Shown: one piece after another, positions 49,839 through 58,035 of the stretch | How positions within the stretch are numbered: the first letter of the stretch is position 1 | Layout: each line of letters starts with the position of its first letter | Source of the DNA: Pseudomonas fluorescens | Lineage (GTDB): Bacteria > Pseudomonadota > Gammaproteobacteria > Pseudomonadales > Pseudomonadaceae | Length of the DNA stretch: 64,000 bases | Direction of reading: 5' to 3' | NCBI RefSeq assembly: GCF_902497855.1 | Contig: NZ_CABVHU010000007.1 | Location: 248,001 to 312,000 of the forward strand | Notes under the pieces: model-generated | The model's database searches: none | The model's input: the letters and a program-made list of their open reading frames with translations, nothing else | Told to the model about the DNA's origin: nothing | Translations under genes and position numbers: made by a program

Positions 49839-51404
49839 GTGAGATTCAGACAGCCCCTGCTTGCGCTTCTCCTTCTCACTTCCTTGCTTGGCGGTTGCGC
49901 CAGCTTCGACGTTCAACGCGAACCGAGCCAGGCGCTGCCTGCCAGCGACTCGGCGTTTGGTCGCTCGATTCAAGCCCAGGCGGCTTCCCATGAAGGCAAA
50001 TCCGGCTTTCGTTTGCTGTCCAACAGCAGTGAAGCCTTCACTGCCCGCGCCGAACTGATTCGCAACGCCCAGAGCAGTCTCGATTTGCAGTACTACATTG
50101 TCCATGACGGGATCAGCACCCGGATGCTGGTGGACGAATTGCTCAAGGCTGCCGACCGCGGCGTGCGGGTGAGGATCCTGCTCGACGACACCACCAGCGA
50201 CGGCCTGGACTGGACCATCGGCACGCTGGCAGCGCATCCGCAGATCGAGATCCGCCTGTTCAATCCGCTGCACCTGGGCCGTGCCACGGGCGTGACGCGA
50301 GCCATGGGCCGGCTGTTCAACCTGTCACTGCAACACCGACGCATGCACAACAAATTGTGGCTTGCGGATAACAGCGCGGCGATCGTGGGCGGGCGCAATT
50401 TGGGCGACGAGTATTTCGATGCCGAGCCTAACCTGAACTTTACCGACATCGACATGCTCGGCATCGGCCCGGTGGCCGAGCAACTCGGACACAGCTTCGA
50501 TCAATACTGGAACAGCGCGCTGAGCAAACCGATCGATGAGTTTCTGTCGCACAAACCGACGCAAACGGATCTGCAGAACAGCCGCACCCGTCTGGAAGAA
50601 TCGCTGGAAGAGACGCGCAAACAGAATCATGCGCTGTATCAACAACTGATGACCTTCACCACCAATCCACGGATGGATATCTGGCGCCGCGAGTTGATCT
50701 GGGCCTGGAACCAGGCGTTGTGGGATGCACCCAGCAAAGTACTGTCCAAAGGTGAACCCGATCCGCATTTGCTGCTGACCACGCAATTGGCGCCCGAGCT
50801 TACGGGTGTCAGCAAAGAGCTGATCATGATTTCGGCGTACTTCGTGCCTGGCCAGCCGGGGTTGGTTTACCTCACCGGCCGGGCCGATGCCGGGGTGTCG
50901 GTGAGCTTGTTGACAAATGCCCTTGAGGCCACCGACGTACCGGCAGTGCACGGCGGCTACGCACCCTATCGCAAGGCGTTGCTGGAGCATGGGGTGAAAC
51001 TGTACGAATTGCGCCGTCAGCCCGGCGAAGGGGGCGGCAGCGGGCCGGTATTTTACAGCCGCTCTTACCGGGGCTCCGATTCCAGCCTGCACAGCAAGGC
51101 GATGATTTTCGATCAACAGAAAGCTTTCATCGGCTCGTTCAATTTCGACCCGCGCTCGGTACTGTGGAACACGGAAGTTGGCGTGCTGGTAGACAGCCCG
51201 GAACTGGCCGCATACGTGCAAAAAGCGGCACTGGAGGGTATGGCGCCGGCGCTGAGTTATCAGGTGAAGCTGGACAATGACCGGGTCGTCTGGGTGACTG
51301 AAGACGATGGCAAAATGCACGTCTTGACCAAAGAGCCGGGGAGCTGGTGGCGGCGGTTCAATTCCTGGTTCAGTACCGCGGTCGGCCTGGAGCGCATGTT
51401 GTAA
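49839..51404 (+). CDS. Phospholipase D family lipoprotein (cardiolipin synthase-like)
   Basis: 521 residues from a GTG at 49839. A lipoprotein signal peptide ends in LLGGCAS. Two HKD catalytic motifs are present: HRRMHNKLWLADNSAAIVGGRN and LHSKAMIFDQQKAFIGSFNFDPRS, so the enzyme is expected to be an active phosphatidyl transferase or phospholipase D. The family resembles the YmdC/ClsC branch of cardiolipin synthases. The start is chosen because the lipobox must be close to the N-terminus; no ATG is available at the right place. Confidence 0.9.
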   Translation: MRFRQPLLALLLLTSLLGGCASFDVQREPSQALPASDSAFGRSIQAQAASHEGKSGFRLLSNSSEAFTARAELIRNAQSSLDLQYYIVHDGISTRMLVDELLKAADRGVRVRILLDDTTSDGLDWTIGTLAAHPQIEIRLFNPLHLGRATGVTRAMGRLFNLSLQHRRMHNKLWLADNSAAIVGGRNLGDEYFDAEPNLNFTDIDMLGIGPVAEQLGHSFDQYWNSALSKPIDEFLSHKPTQTDLQNSRTRLEESLEETRKQNHALYQQLMTFTTNPRMDIWRRELIWAWNQALWDAPSKVLSKGEPDPHLLLTTQLAPELTGVSKELIMISAYFVPGQPGLVYLTGRADAGVSVSLLTNALEATDVPAVHGGYAPYRKALLEHGVKLYELRRQPGEGGGSGPVFYSRSYRGSDSSLHSKAMIFDQQKAFIGSFNFDPRSVLWNTEVGVLVDSPELAAYVQKAALEGMAPALSYQVKLDNDRVVWVTEDDGKMHVLTKEPGSWWRRFNSWFSTAVGLERML

Positions 51405-51405
51405 C

Positions 51406-51515
51406 CCTGTGGGAGCGGGCTTGCTCGCGAAGGCGCCGTAACAGCCAACAATGATGTTGGATGTGATGGCCTCTTCGCGAGCAAGTCGAATCGTCGCACC
51501 GCCGCTCCCACAGGG
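51406..51515. repeat. REPIN A flanking the MFS gene
   Basis: CTGTGGGAGCGGGCTTGCTC on the left; the right half is disrupted by AGTCGAATCGTCGCACCG before CGCTCCCACAG. Its spacer (AACAGCCAACAATGATGTTG and on) is the reverse complement of the spacer of the REPIN at 52733-52827. Confidence 0.9.
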
Positions 51516-51539
51516 TAGTGGCTGACTGGCAGTTTTGCG

Positions 51540-52685
51540 TCAAGCAGGCTCGGCGACCGCGCCAAACGCCCCTTGCCGAGACAATAGAATCACCAACCCG
51601 AACGCCCCGGCCGCCATCAACAACGGTAGGGCGTGACCACTGATCCACTGACTGCCGGCACCCGCCGCCAACGGGCCGATCAGGCAACCGATCCCCCACA
51701 GCTGAGCAATATGCGCATTGGCGCGCACCAGTGCGTCGTCGCGATAGCGCTCGCCGATCAGGATCAGCGACAAGGTGAACAGGCCGCCGGCACTGGCGCC
51801 GAACAACACCCACAAGGGCCAGATCAGCAGCGTGTCGATCAGCAGCGGGATCGCCAGGCTCGACACCAGCAAGACGACCGCGCAGCCGGTGAACAGCGTG
51901 CGCCGCGACAAGCGATCGGCCAGAGCGCCAATCGGCAACTGCAGCAACGCATCGCCCACCACCACGGTGCTGACCATCGCCAAGGCAATGTCGGTGGTGA
52001 AACCTTGCCGCAGGCAATAGACCGGCAACAGGGTCAGGATCATCGCTTCAAACGCCGCAAACAATGACACCGCCCAGGCGATCGCCGGCAGGCCACGGCA
52101 AAAGCCCAGCAAGTCACTGAAGGTCACGCTGCAGGCTTCGCTGGTGGGTGCACCGCTGCGACCCAGCAATAGAAAGGGTGCCGCGGTCAGCAAACCGACG
52201 CCAACCCAGAAACCGTAATCATGCTCGGTGCCCAGCACGCCCAGCAGCAACGGCCCGGCCAGCTGACTCAATGCGTAGCTGCTGCCATACAGTGCCACCA
52301 ATCGGCCGCGCCATTGCTCGACCACCAGTTGGTTGATCCAGCTTTCACCGAGAATGAACACGAGGGTCAGGATCACCCCGATCATCAGCCGCAACACCAG
52401 CCACACCGGATAGCTTGGCAGCAGTGCGAGCAAACCGATGGACAACGCCCCGGCCCACAGGCACAGGCGCATCAGATTGGCCGTGCCGAGACGCGCCGCC
52501 AGATGGCTGGAAATCTTCGCGCCCAACAGCACGCCAATGGCCGGCATTGATGCCATGACACCGATGGCAAACGAATCGTAACCCCAGCCCTCCAGGCGAA
52601 ACGACACCAACGGCATACTGACGCCCAGGGCCAGGCCGACACTCAAGACAGACGCCAACACGGCGAAATAAGTCGCCCAACGCAT
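51540..52685 (-). CDS. MFS transporter
   Basis: 381 residues, about twelve hydrophobic helices, with the MFS loop motif between helices 2 and 3 (GAKISSHLAARLGTANLMRL) and its echo GALADRLSRRTLF in the second half. It resembles the YcaD/sugar-and-drug efflux branch of the superfamily; substrate unknown. It is bracketed by two REPINs with mutually inverted spacers. The start at 52685 opens MRWATYFAVLASVLSVGLALGVSMPLV, right for a first helix. Confidence 0.9.
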   Translation of the reverse strand: MRWATYFAVLASVLSVGLALGVSMPLVSFRLEGWGYDSFAIGVMASMPAIGVLLGAKISSHLAARLGTANLMRLCLWAGALSIGLLALLPSYPVWLVLRLMIGVILTLVFILGESWINQLVVEQWRGRLVALYGSSYALSQLAGPLLLGVLGTEHDYGFWVGVGLLTAAPFLLLGRSGAPTSEACSVTFSDLLGFCRGLPAIAWAVSLFAAFEAMILTLLPVYCLRQGFTTDIALAMVSTVVVGDALLQLPIGALADRLSRRTLFTGCAVVLLVSSLAIPLLIDTLLIWPLWVLFGASAGGLFTLSLILIGERYRDDALVRANAHIAQLWGIGCLIGPLAAGAGSQWISGHALPLLMAAGAFGLVILLSRQGAFGAVAEPA

Positions 52686-52732
52686 GTTCCACGCTCCTGT
52701 GGATATTATTTTTCACAGACGACACAAACAAA

Positions 52733-52827
52733 TGTGGGAGCAGGCTTGCTCGCGAAGAGGCCATCACATCCAACATCATCGTTGGCTGTTACGGCGCCTT
52801 CGCGAGCAAGCTCGCTCCCACAAGGGA
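52733..52827. repeat. REPIN B flanking the MFS gene
   Basis: TGTGGGAGCAGGCTTGCTCG and inverse CGAGCAAGCTCGCTCCCACA with a spacer containing ACATCCAACATCATCGTTGG, which is the reverse complement, one base changed, of the spacer of the REPIN at 51406-51515. Confidence 0.92.
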
Positions 52828-52874
52828 TCTGCGTTGTTCAGGAGCCCGATTGACTACCGGGCTCCTTCATTGGC

Positions 52875-54368
52875 TTACAACTTGATCCAGGTCGCCTTCA
52901 GCTCGGTGTACTTGTCGAACGCATGCAACGACTTGTCGCGACCGTTGCCGGACTGTTTGAAACCACCGAACGGTGCGGTCATGTCGCCCCCGTCGTACTG
53001 GTTGACCCACACACTACCGGCGCGCAATGCCTTGGCCGTCAGGTGAGCCTTGGAGATGTCTGCAGTCCATACCGCAGCGGCCAGGCCGTACGGCGTGTCG
53101 TTGGCAATCTGGATCGCTTCTTCGGCACTGTCGAAGGTGATGACCGACAGCACCGGGCCAAAGATCTCTTCCTGAGCGATTTTCATCGCATTGCTGACGC
53201 CATCGAAAATCGTCGGCTCAACGTAGGTGCCGCCGGTTTCCTGAAGAATACGCTTGCCGCCAGCCACCAGCTTGGCGCCGTCGGTGTGCCCGGACTCGAT
53301 GTAGGACAGCACGGTGTTCATCTGCTGGGTATCCACCAGGGCGCCGACGTTGGTCGCCGGGTCCAGCGGGTTGCCCGGCTTCCAGGCTTTGAGAGCCTCG
53401 ATCACCAGCGGCAGGAAAGTGTCCTTGATCGAACGCTCGACCAGCAGACGCGAACCCGCCGTGCAGACTTCGCCCTGGTTGAAAGCGATGGCGCTGGCAG
53501 CCGATTCGGCGGCGGCTTGCAGGTCCGGCGCATCGGCGAACACGATGTTCGGGCTCTTGCCACCGGCTTCGAGCCAGACGCGCTTCATGTTCGATTCGCC
53601 CGAGTAGATCAGCAGTTGCTTGGCGATCTTGGTCGAACCGGTGAACACCAGGGTATCCACATCGTTATGCAAGGCCAGGGCCTTGCCGACGGTGTGACCG
53701 TAGCCCGGCAGGACGTTCAACACGCCTTTCGGAATGCCGGCTTCGACGGCCAGGGCAGCGATGCGAATAGCGGTCAGCGGCGATTTTTCGGATGGCTTGA
53801 GGATCACCGAGTTACCGGTGGACAGCGCCGGCCCGAGTTTCCAGCAGGCCATCATCAACGGGAAGTTCCACGGTACGATGGCACCGACCACACCGACAGG
53901 CTCGCGAGTGACCAGGCCGAGCTGGTCGTGCGGTGTCGCGGCGACTTCGTCGTAGATTTTGTCGATGGCTTCACCGCTCCAGCTCAGGGCTTGCGCCGCG
54001 CCGGGAACGTCGATGTACAGGGAGTCGCTGATCGGCTTGCCCATGTCCAGGGTTTCAAGCAGCGCCAGCTCTTCGGCATGCTGCTTGAGCAGGCTGGCGA
54101 AGCGAATCATGGTGGCTTTGCGCTTGGTCGGTGCCAGGCGCGACCAGACGCCGGAATTGAACGTGGCACGAGCGTTTTCAACAGCGCGCTGAGCGTCGGC
54201 GGCGTCACAGCTGGCGATCTTGCCCAGCAGACGGCCATCGACGGGGCTGATGCACTCGAAGGTCTCGCTGGAGACGGCATCGGTGTATTCGCCGTTGATA
54301 TAGGCGCGGCCTTCGATCTTCAGATCGCGAGCCCGTTGCTCCCAATCGGCACGAGTCAGGGTGGTCAT
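52875..54368 (-). CDS. kauB: NAD-dependent aldehyde dehydrogenase, KauB/PuuC-like
   Basis: 497 residues of the ALDH superfamily. Catalytic Cys is in FNQGEVCTAGSRLLVERSI, the general-base Glu in VWLEAGGKSPNIVFADAPD, with the GSTKIA cofactor turn (FTGSTKIAKQLL) and PWNFPLMMACWKLGPAL. The sequence is of the gamma-Glu-gamma-aminobutyraldehyde dehydrogenase type (PuuC); KauB at this place in P. aeruginosa oxidises aldehydes from polyamine and ketoarginine catabolism. AGGAGG precedes the ATG. A TGTTCATT-containing palindrome lies upstream. Confidence 0.9.
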   Translation of the reverse strand: MTTLTRADWEQRARDLKIEGRAYINGEYTDAVSSETFECISPVDGRLLGKIASCDAADAQRAVENARATFNSGVWSRLAPTKRKATMIRFASLLKQHAEELALLETLDMGKPISDSLYIDVPGAAQALSWSGEAIDKIYDEVAATPHDQLGLVTREPVGVVGAIVPWNFPLMMACWKLGPALSTGNSVILKPSEKSPLTAIRIAALAVEAGIPKGVLNVLPGYGHTVGKALALHNDVDTLVFTGSTKIAKQLLIYSGESNMKRVWLEAGGKSPNIVFADAPDLQAAAESAASAIAFNQGEVCTAGSRLLVERSIKDTFLPLVIEALKAWKPGNPLDPATNVGALVDTQQMNTVLSYIESGHTDGAKLVAGGKRILQETGGTYVEPTIFDGVSNAMKIAQEEIFGPVLSVITFDSAEEAIQIANDTPYGLAAAVWTADISKAHLTAKALRAGSVWVNQYDGGDMTAPFGGFKQSGNGRDKSLHAFDKYTELKATWIKL

Positions 54369-54534
54369 ACGAGTGTCCTCCTCTTGTTGAATGCGAGCGC
54401 TGCGCGGTCTTCGCGGGCGCTGTCAGGAATTCTGCCCGGCCAGCCTGCTTTTCGGCCCTGGCATCTGCCACCCTAAACCAGCCACACCTCAAGTTTCAAT
54501 ATATTTGACATAAGGCGGTTAAACGGCCTTGCGA

Positions 54535-54552
54535 TGTTCATTTTAATAAACA
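54535..54552. promoter_or_regulatory. Candidate PauR/PuuR-like operator
   Basis: TGTTCATTTTAATAAACA reads as TGTTnATTnnAATnAACA, symmetric at 14 of 18 bases. Its left part TGTTCATT equals half of the E. coli PuuR site as I remember it. It lies in the divergent gap between the kauB-like gene and the cupin gene. Confidence 0.45.
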
Positions 54553-54604
54553 TAGACTTTGGACTTTCCAACCACTCGCGCCGCAATCACGGGGGATTAC
54601 AACA

Positions 54605-54967
54605 ATGAGCATCCAGGACATCGTCGACTTCAGCCAGGCCGCTACCGAGCCCGAGCGCTATAAACCGGATCCAGCGAAAATCCTGAAGGGCGATCCCGAG
54701 CAAGTGGTTTACAACCACTACAACAGCCCTTGCGGCCAGCTGAGCGCTGGCGTTTGGGAAGGTGCAGTCGGCCAGTGGCATGTGAACTTCACCGAACACG
54801 AATATTGCGAGATCGTTCAGGGCGTTTCAGTGCTGCGCGACAACGACGGCAACGGCAAAACCGTGCGCGCGGGCGATCGCTTCGTCATTCCCGCCGGGTT
54901 TCGGGGCACTTGGGAGGTGCTGGAGCCGTGCCGCAAGATCTATGTGGCGTTCGAACAGAAGACTTGA
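54605..54967 (+). CDS. Cupin domain protein (DUF861-like)
   Basis: 120 residues: MSIQDIVDFSQAATEPERYKPDPAKILKGDPEQVVYNHYNSPCGQLSAGVWEGAVGQWHVNFTEHEYCEIVQGVSVLRDNDGNGKTVRAGDRFVIPAGFRGTWEVLEPCRKIYVAFEQ. The pattern FTEHEYCEIVQG...GDRFVIPAGFRGTWEV is that of small single-domain cupins of the (S)-ureidoglycine aminohydrolase-like or DUF861 group. Beside polyamine catabolic genes in Pseudomonas; the substrate is unknown. It is divergent from kauB, with a possible shared operator. Confidence 0.88.
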   Translation: MSIQDIVDFSQAATEPERYKPDPAKILKGDPEQVVYNHYNSPCGQLSAGVWEGAVGQWHVNFTEHEYCEIVQGVSVLRDNDGNGKTVRAGDRFVIPAGFRGTWEVLEPCRKIYVAFEQKT

Positions 54968-55141
54968 GCGAAAACCCGTCGACACAGACACTCATAATCT
55001 AGCATTGGCCAACGGCCAGGACGGCCGATCAGACTGTGTCGCAGGCGCTGCGTTTTCATCTGCTCAGGACGGGATTGCACAGGGCGTGCACCCCGCTTGA
55101 TACGTAGCGCCTCAAAACCTATTCATTGCAAGGAGGCAAGC

Positions 55142-55360
55142 ATGTCTAACGCTACAGATCAATGCGACGTCGCAGTCGCTCAATACACTATTGGCCAGCC
55201 GTACACCCCCGAGCTGCTCGAAGAGGTACGTGCCAAGGCCAATGGCGCACCGGTGCGGGTCACGGGCCCAAAACATGTGTCGGACCGCAGGCGGGTCCCA
55301 CGTCGCATCAGCCTGCTGACCAATGCCGACAACATCATCGTCAGCATACAGTGCGGCTGA
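55142..55360 (+). CDS. Peptidase inhibitor I78-like small protein
   Basis: 72 residues from ATG 55142 with AAGGAGG upstream. The pattern C-x-G-x-R-x-G-x-VRV-x-GP, then D-RR-x-R, NADNIIVSIQCG at the end, fits the I78 inhibitor family (Cys8 and Cys71 are the likely disulfide pair). No signal peptide is present, whereas many I78 relatives are exported, so it is unclear whether this one inhibits a peptidase. Codon use is like its neighbours. Confidence 0.75.
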   Translation: MSNATDQCDVAVAQYTIGQPYTPELLEEVRAKANGAPVRVTGPKHVSDRRRVPRRISLLTNADNIIVSIQCG

Positions 55361-55419
55361 AAAGCTGATCGAGGCCTGAAACAGACGTAATCCTTACTCA
55401 GGAATCCACACGCATAACA

Positions 55420-55453
55420 AAAAAGGCCCGTATCTCGCGATACGGGCCTTTTT
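55420..55453. terminator. Bidirectional intrinsic terminator, I78 gene / rpmG
   Basis: Arms of 15 bases (AAAAAGGCCCGTATC and its inverse) around a TCGC loop, with A and T runs at either end. It lies about 60 bases past the I78 stop and 21 bases past rpmG on the other strand. Confidence 0.92.
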
Positions 55454-55473
55454 CGTAAAGTCGGAAAAATCAA

Positions 55474-55629
55474 TTACTTGATTTTGCCTTCTTTGTAGAT
55501 CACGTGCTTACGAACAACCGGATCAAATTTCTTGATCTCGATTTTGTCCGGAGTAGTGCGCTTGTTCTTGTCGGTAGTGTAGAAGTGACCAGTACCGGCG
55601 CTCGAAATCAAACGAATCAATTCACGCAT
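55474..55629 (-). CDS. rpmG: Ribosomal protein L33
   Basis: 51 residues, translated by hand: MRELIRLISSAGTGHFYTTD, then a basic stretch ending KHVIYKEGKIK. Standard L33 of the zinc-less form: none of the CxxC pairs of the zinc-ribbon paralogue is present. It lies 11 bases after rpmB in the usual rpmB-rpmG order. Confidence 0.96.
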   Translation of the reverse strand: MRELIRLISSAGTGHFYTTDKNKRTTPDKIEIKKFDPVVRKHVIYKEGKIK

Positions 55630-55640
55630 GATTAGCTCCC

Positions 55641-55874
55641 TTAGATCTTGCCAGCGGCGCGGATTTCGGCCAGCACGACAGTGATGCCGCGCTTGTCGAT
55701 GATGCGCATGCCTTTGGCAGATACGCGCAGACGCACAAAACGTTTCTCTTCTTCAACCCAGAAGCGGTGATGCTGCAGGTTCGGCAGGAAACGACGACGG
55801 GTTTTGTTGTTTGCGTGGGAAATGTTATTCCCAGTCACCGGACCCTTACCGGTAACTTGACATACTCTCGACAT
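55641..55874 (-). CDS. rpmB: Ribosomal protein L28
   Basis: 77 residues, MSRVCQVTGKGPVTGNNISHANNKTRRRFLPNLQHHRFWVEEEKRFVRLRVSAKGMRIIDKRGITVVLAEIRAAGKI. L28 of the large subunit; only one zinc-type cysteine (VCQV) remains, so it is the zinc-free form. It is the first gene of the rpmB-rpmG operon, with a promoter candidate at 56023-56050. Confidence 0.97.
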   Translation of the reverse strand: MSRVCQVTGKGPVTGNNISHANNKTRRRFLPNLQHHRFWVEEEKRFVRLRVSAKGMRIIDKRGITVVLAEIRAAGKI

Positions 55875-56022
55875 GCCTCAGCCCTCTAAAACCACATGCC
55901 CAACCCGGCATGGGTTGGCCGCTTAATCTCTCAGTCATTTGGCGCCAGGCGCCGCGTTTCTTTAGAGGTCTTACCGGCTACACCTACAGTGAAGGAACCG
56001 GGCCCCTAGAAAAGAGCGCTGC

Positions 56023-56050
56023 TTTATACCAGAAAGACTGAAGAGCAACA
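56023..56050 (-). promoter_or_regulatory. Candidate sigma-70 promoter of rpmB-rpmG
   Basis: On the minus strand TGTTGC (56050-56045) and TATAAA (56028-56023) with 16 bases between. The transcript would start about 140 bases before rpmB. Confidence 0.55.
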
Positions 56051-56210
56051 ACATTCCGTGCGCGCCGAGTTGATAAAAACCCGTTTTTTCTGGCTCCGAG
56101 CGCCCAAGACAAAGGCTGTCGTCGATAGCGACCACTCGTCGCAGAAAATCAGCAGCGCCGCCCATCCAGGGTTTTGCCAACCGCCGCACACCTGAATCAT
56201 TCGCACATAG

Positions 56211-56233
56211 TCCCCTTAAAATGAAAAAGGGGA
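56211..56233. promoter_or_regulatory. Inverted repeat upstream of the peptide-binding protein gene
   Basis: TCCCCTT (56211-56217) and AAGGGGA (56227-56233) around nine bases, about 87 bases before the ATG at 56320. It may be an operator or a hairpin in the leader; nothing else identifies it. Confidence 0.4.
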
Positions 56234-56319
56234 TAGTCATTTGCAAAAGAGCCTACTAGGGTAAGCCTTTTCCAGACTGCACTTGCAGATGGGCCTTCGA
56301 TCTGTAAAGGAATCCGACC

Positions 56320-57906
56320 ATGCGCCTCGCTGCCCTACCGCTGTTGCTTGCCCCGCTGCTGCTGAGCCCACAAGCTATGGCCGCAGCCTTGAGCGTCTGC
56401 ACCGAGGCCAGCCCTGAAGGCTTCGATGTGGTGCAATACAACTCGCTGACGACCACCAACGCCTCGGCCGATGTGCTGATGAACCGCCTGGTGGATTTCG
56501 ATACGGCCAGCGGCAAAGTGGTCGCCGGCCTCGCGGACAGCTGGGAAGTCACCCCCGATGGCTTGACCTATGTCTTCAAGCTGCAGCCGAAAGTGAAATT
56601 CCACCGTACCGAATACTTCAGCCCGGCTCGCGACCTGACCGCCGAAGATGTGAAGTTCAGCTTCGACCGCATGCTCGACCCTGCCAATCCGTGGCACAAA
56701 GTGGCCCAGAGCGGCTTCCCGCATGCCCAGTCGATGCAGTTGCCTGCATTGATCAAGAAGATCGATGCACTGGACCCATTGACCGTGCGCTTCACCCTCG
56801 ACCATCCCGACTCGACTTTCCTTGCGACCCTGAGCATGGGCTTCGCCTCGATCTATTCCGCCGAATACGCCGACAAACTGATGAAGGCCGGTACCCCGGA
56901 GAAACTCAATAGCCAGCCGATCGGTACCGGCCCTTTTATCTTCACGCGCTTCCAGAAAGATGCCTCGATTCGCTACAAGGCCAACCCGGACTACTTCCGT
57001 GGCAAGCCGTCGGTGGACCCGCTGATTTTCGCCATCACCCCGGATGCCAACGTGCGCCTGCAGAAGTTGCGTCGCAACGAGTGCCAGATCGCCCTGTCGC
57101 CCAAGCCTCTGGACGTACAATCGGCGTTGAAGGAACCCACTTTGAAAGTGGAAAAGACGGACGCATTCATGACCGCGTTCGTCGCCATCAACAGCCAGCA
57201 TCCACCGCTGGACAAGCCTGAAGTGCGCCAGGCGATCAACCTCGCGTTCGACAAGGCCAACTACGTCAAGGCCGTGTTCGAAGACACCGCCGAGCCCGCC
57301 AATGGCCCATACCCGCCGAACACCTGGAGTTACGCCAAAGGTTTGCCGGGCTACCCGCATGACGTCGAAAAAGCGCGGGCGTTGATGGCCAAGGCCGGGC
57401 TCAAGGACGGTTTCAACACCACTATCTGGACCCGACCTTCGGGCAGCCTGCTCAACCCGAACCCAAGCCTCAGCGCGCAAATGCTGCAATCGGACCTCGC
57501 GCAGATCGGTATTCAAGCCGAGATTCGGGTGATCGAATGGGGCGAGTTGATCCGCCGCGCCAAGGCCGGTGAACACGACCTGCTGTTCATGGGCTGGGCC
57601 GGCGACAATGGAGACCCGGACAACTTCCTCACGCCGCAGTTTTCCTGCGCCGCGCTCAAGTCCGGCACCAACTTCGCCCGTTACTGCAACCAGGACCTGG
57701 ACAAGCAGATCAGCGCCGGCAAGACCACCAGCGAGCAAGGTGTGCGCACCAAGCTCTACGAACAGGCCCAGGCGCAGATCCAGCAGCAGGCGCTATGGCT
57801 GCCACTGGCCCACCCGACGGCCTTCGCGCTGACACGCAAGGATGTCGAGGGGTATCAAGTCAGCCCGTTTGGCCGCCAGGATTACTCCAAGGTCACCCTC
57901 AAATAA
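56320..57906 (+). CDS. Peptide ABC transporter substrate-binding protein, DppA-like
   Basis: 528 residues with a signal peptide (cleavage after about 23, SPQAMAA) and the SBP family 5 core: ADSWEVTPDGLTYVFKLQPKVKFH, IYSAEYADKL, NSQPIGTGPFIF, VDPLIFAITPDANVRLQKLRRNECQIA, DLLFMGWAGDNGDPDNFLTPQFSC. Cys pairs are those of DppA. It delivers dipeptides or similar to an inner-membrane ABC permease, which is not in this window. The ATG has AAAGGAAT upstream. Ends before a REP doublet. Confidence 0.9.
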   Translation: MRLAALPLLLAPLLLSPQAMAAALSVCTEASPEGFDVVQYNSLTTTNASADVLMNRLVDFDTASGKVVAGLADSWEVTPDGLTYVFKLQPKVKFHRTEYFSPARDLTAEDVKFSFDRMLDPANPWHKVAQSGFPHAQSMQLPALIKKIDALDPLTVRFTLDHPDSTFLATLSMGFASIYSAEYADKLMKAGTPEKLNSQPIGTGPFIFTRFQKDASIRYKANPDYFRGKPSVDPLIFAITPDANVRLQKLRRNECQIALSPKPLDVQSALKEPTLKVEKTDAFMTAFVAINSQHPPLDKPEVRQAINLAFDKANYVKAVFEDTAEPANGPYPPNTWSYAKGLPGYPHDVEKARALMAKAGLKDGFNTTIWTRPSGSLLNPNPSLSAQMLQSDLAQIGIQAEIRVIEWGELIRRAKAGEHDLLFMGWAGDNGDPDNFLTPQFSCAALKSGTNFARYCNQDLDKQISAGKTTSEQGVRTKLYEQAQAQIQQQALWLPLAHPTAFALTRKDVEGYQVSPFGRQDYSKVTLK

Positions 57907-57923
57907 CTGCCACACCACAAAAC

Positions 57924-58013
57924 CCCTGTAGGAGCTGGCTTGCCAGCGAAGAGGCCGTGTCAGCCACCCTCAATGCCAGATGCCAGTCCGCTTTCGCGAG
58001 CAAGCCCACAGGG
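57924..58013. repeat. Hybrid REP doublet
   Basis: CTGTAGGAGCTGGCTTGCCA on the left; right half CGCGAGCAAGCCCACAGG is of the other subtype and has lost part of the CGCTCC end. Confidence 0.85.
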
Positions 58014-58035
58014 TCATCGCTTTGCCGTCCCTCGC

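Larger units (their letters stand above)
55875..56319. other. rpmB-dppA divergent intergenic region
   Basis: 445 bases with no convincing gene; the minus-strand open frames crossing it have no ribosome sites. It contains the rpmB promoter candidate (56023-56050) and a 7-base inverted repeat at 56211-56233 before the peptide-binding protein gene. Confidence 0.7.

Noticed and set aside
52923..54476. 517-codon plus-strand frame
   Set aside because: It is antisense to the aldehyde dehydrogenase gene.
56335..57738. 467-codon minus-strand frame
   Set aside because: It is antisense to the dipeptide-binding protein gene, which has a signal peptide and family 5 motifs.
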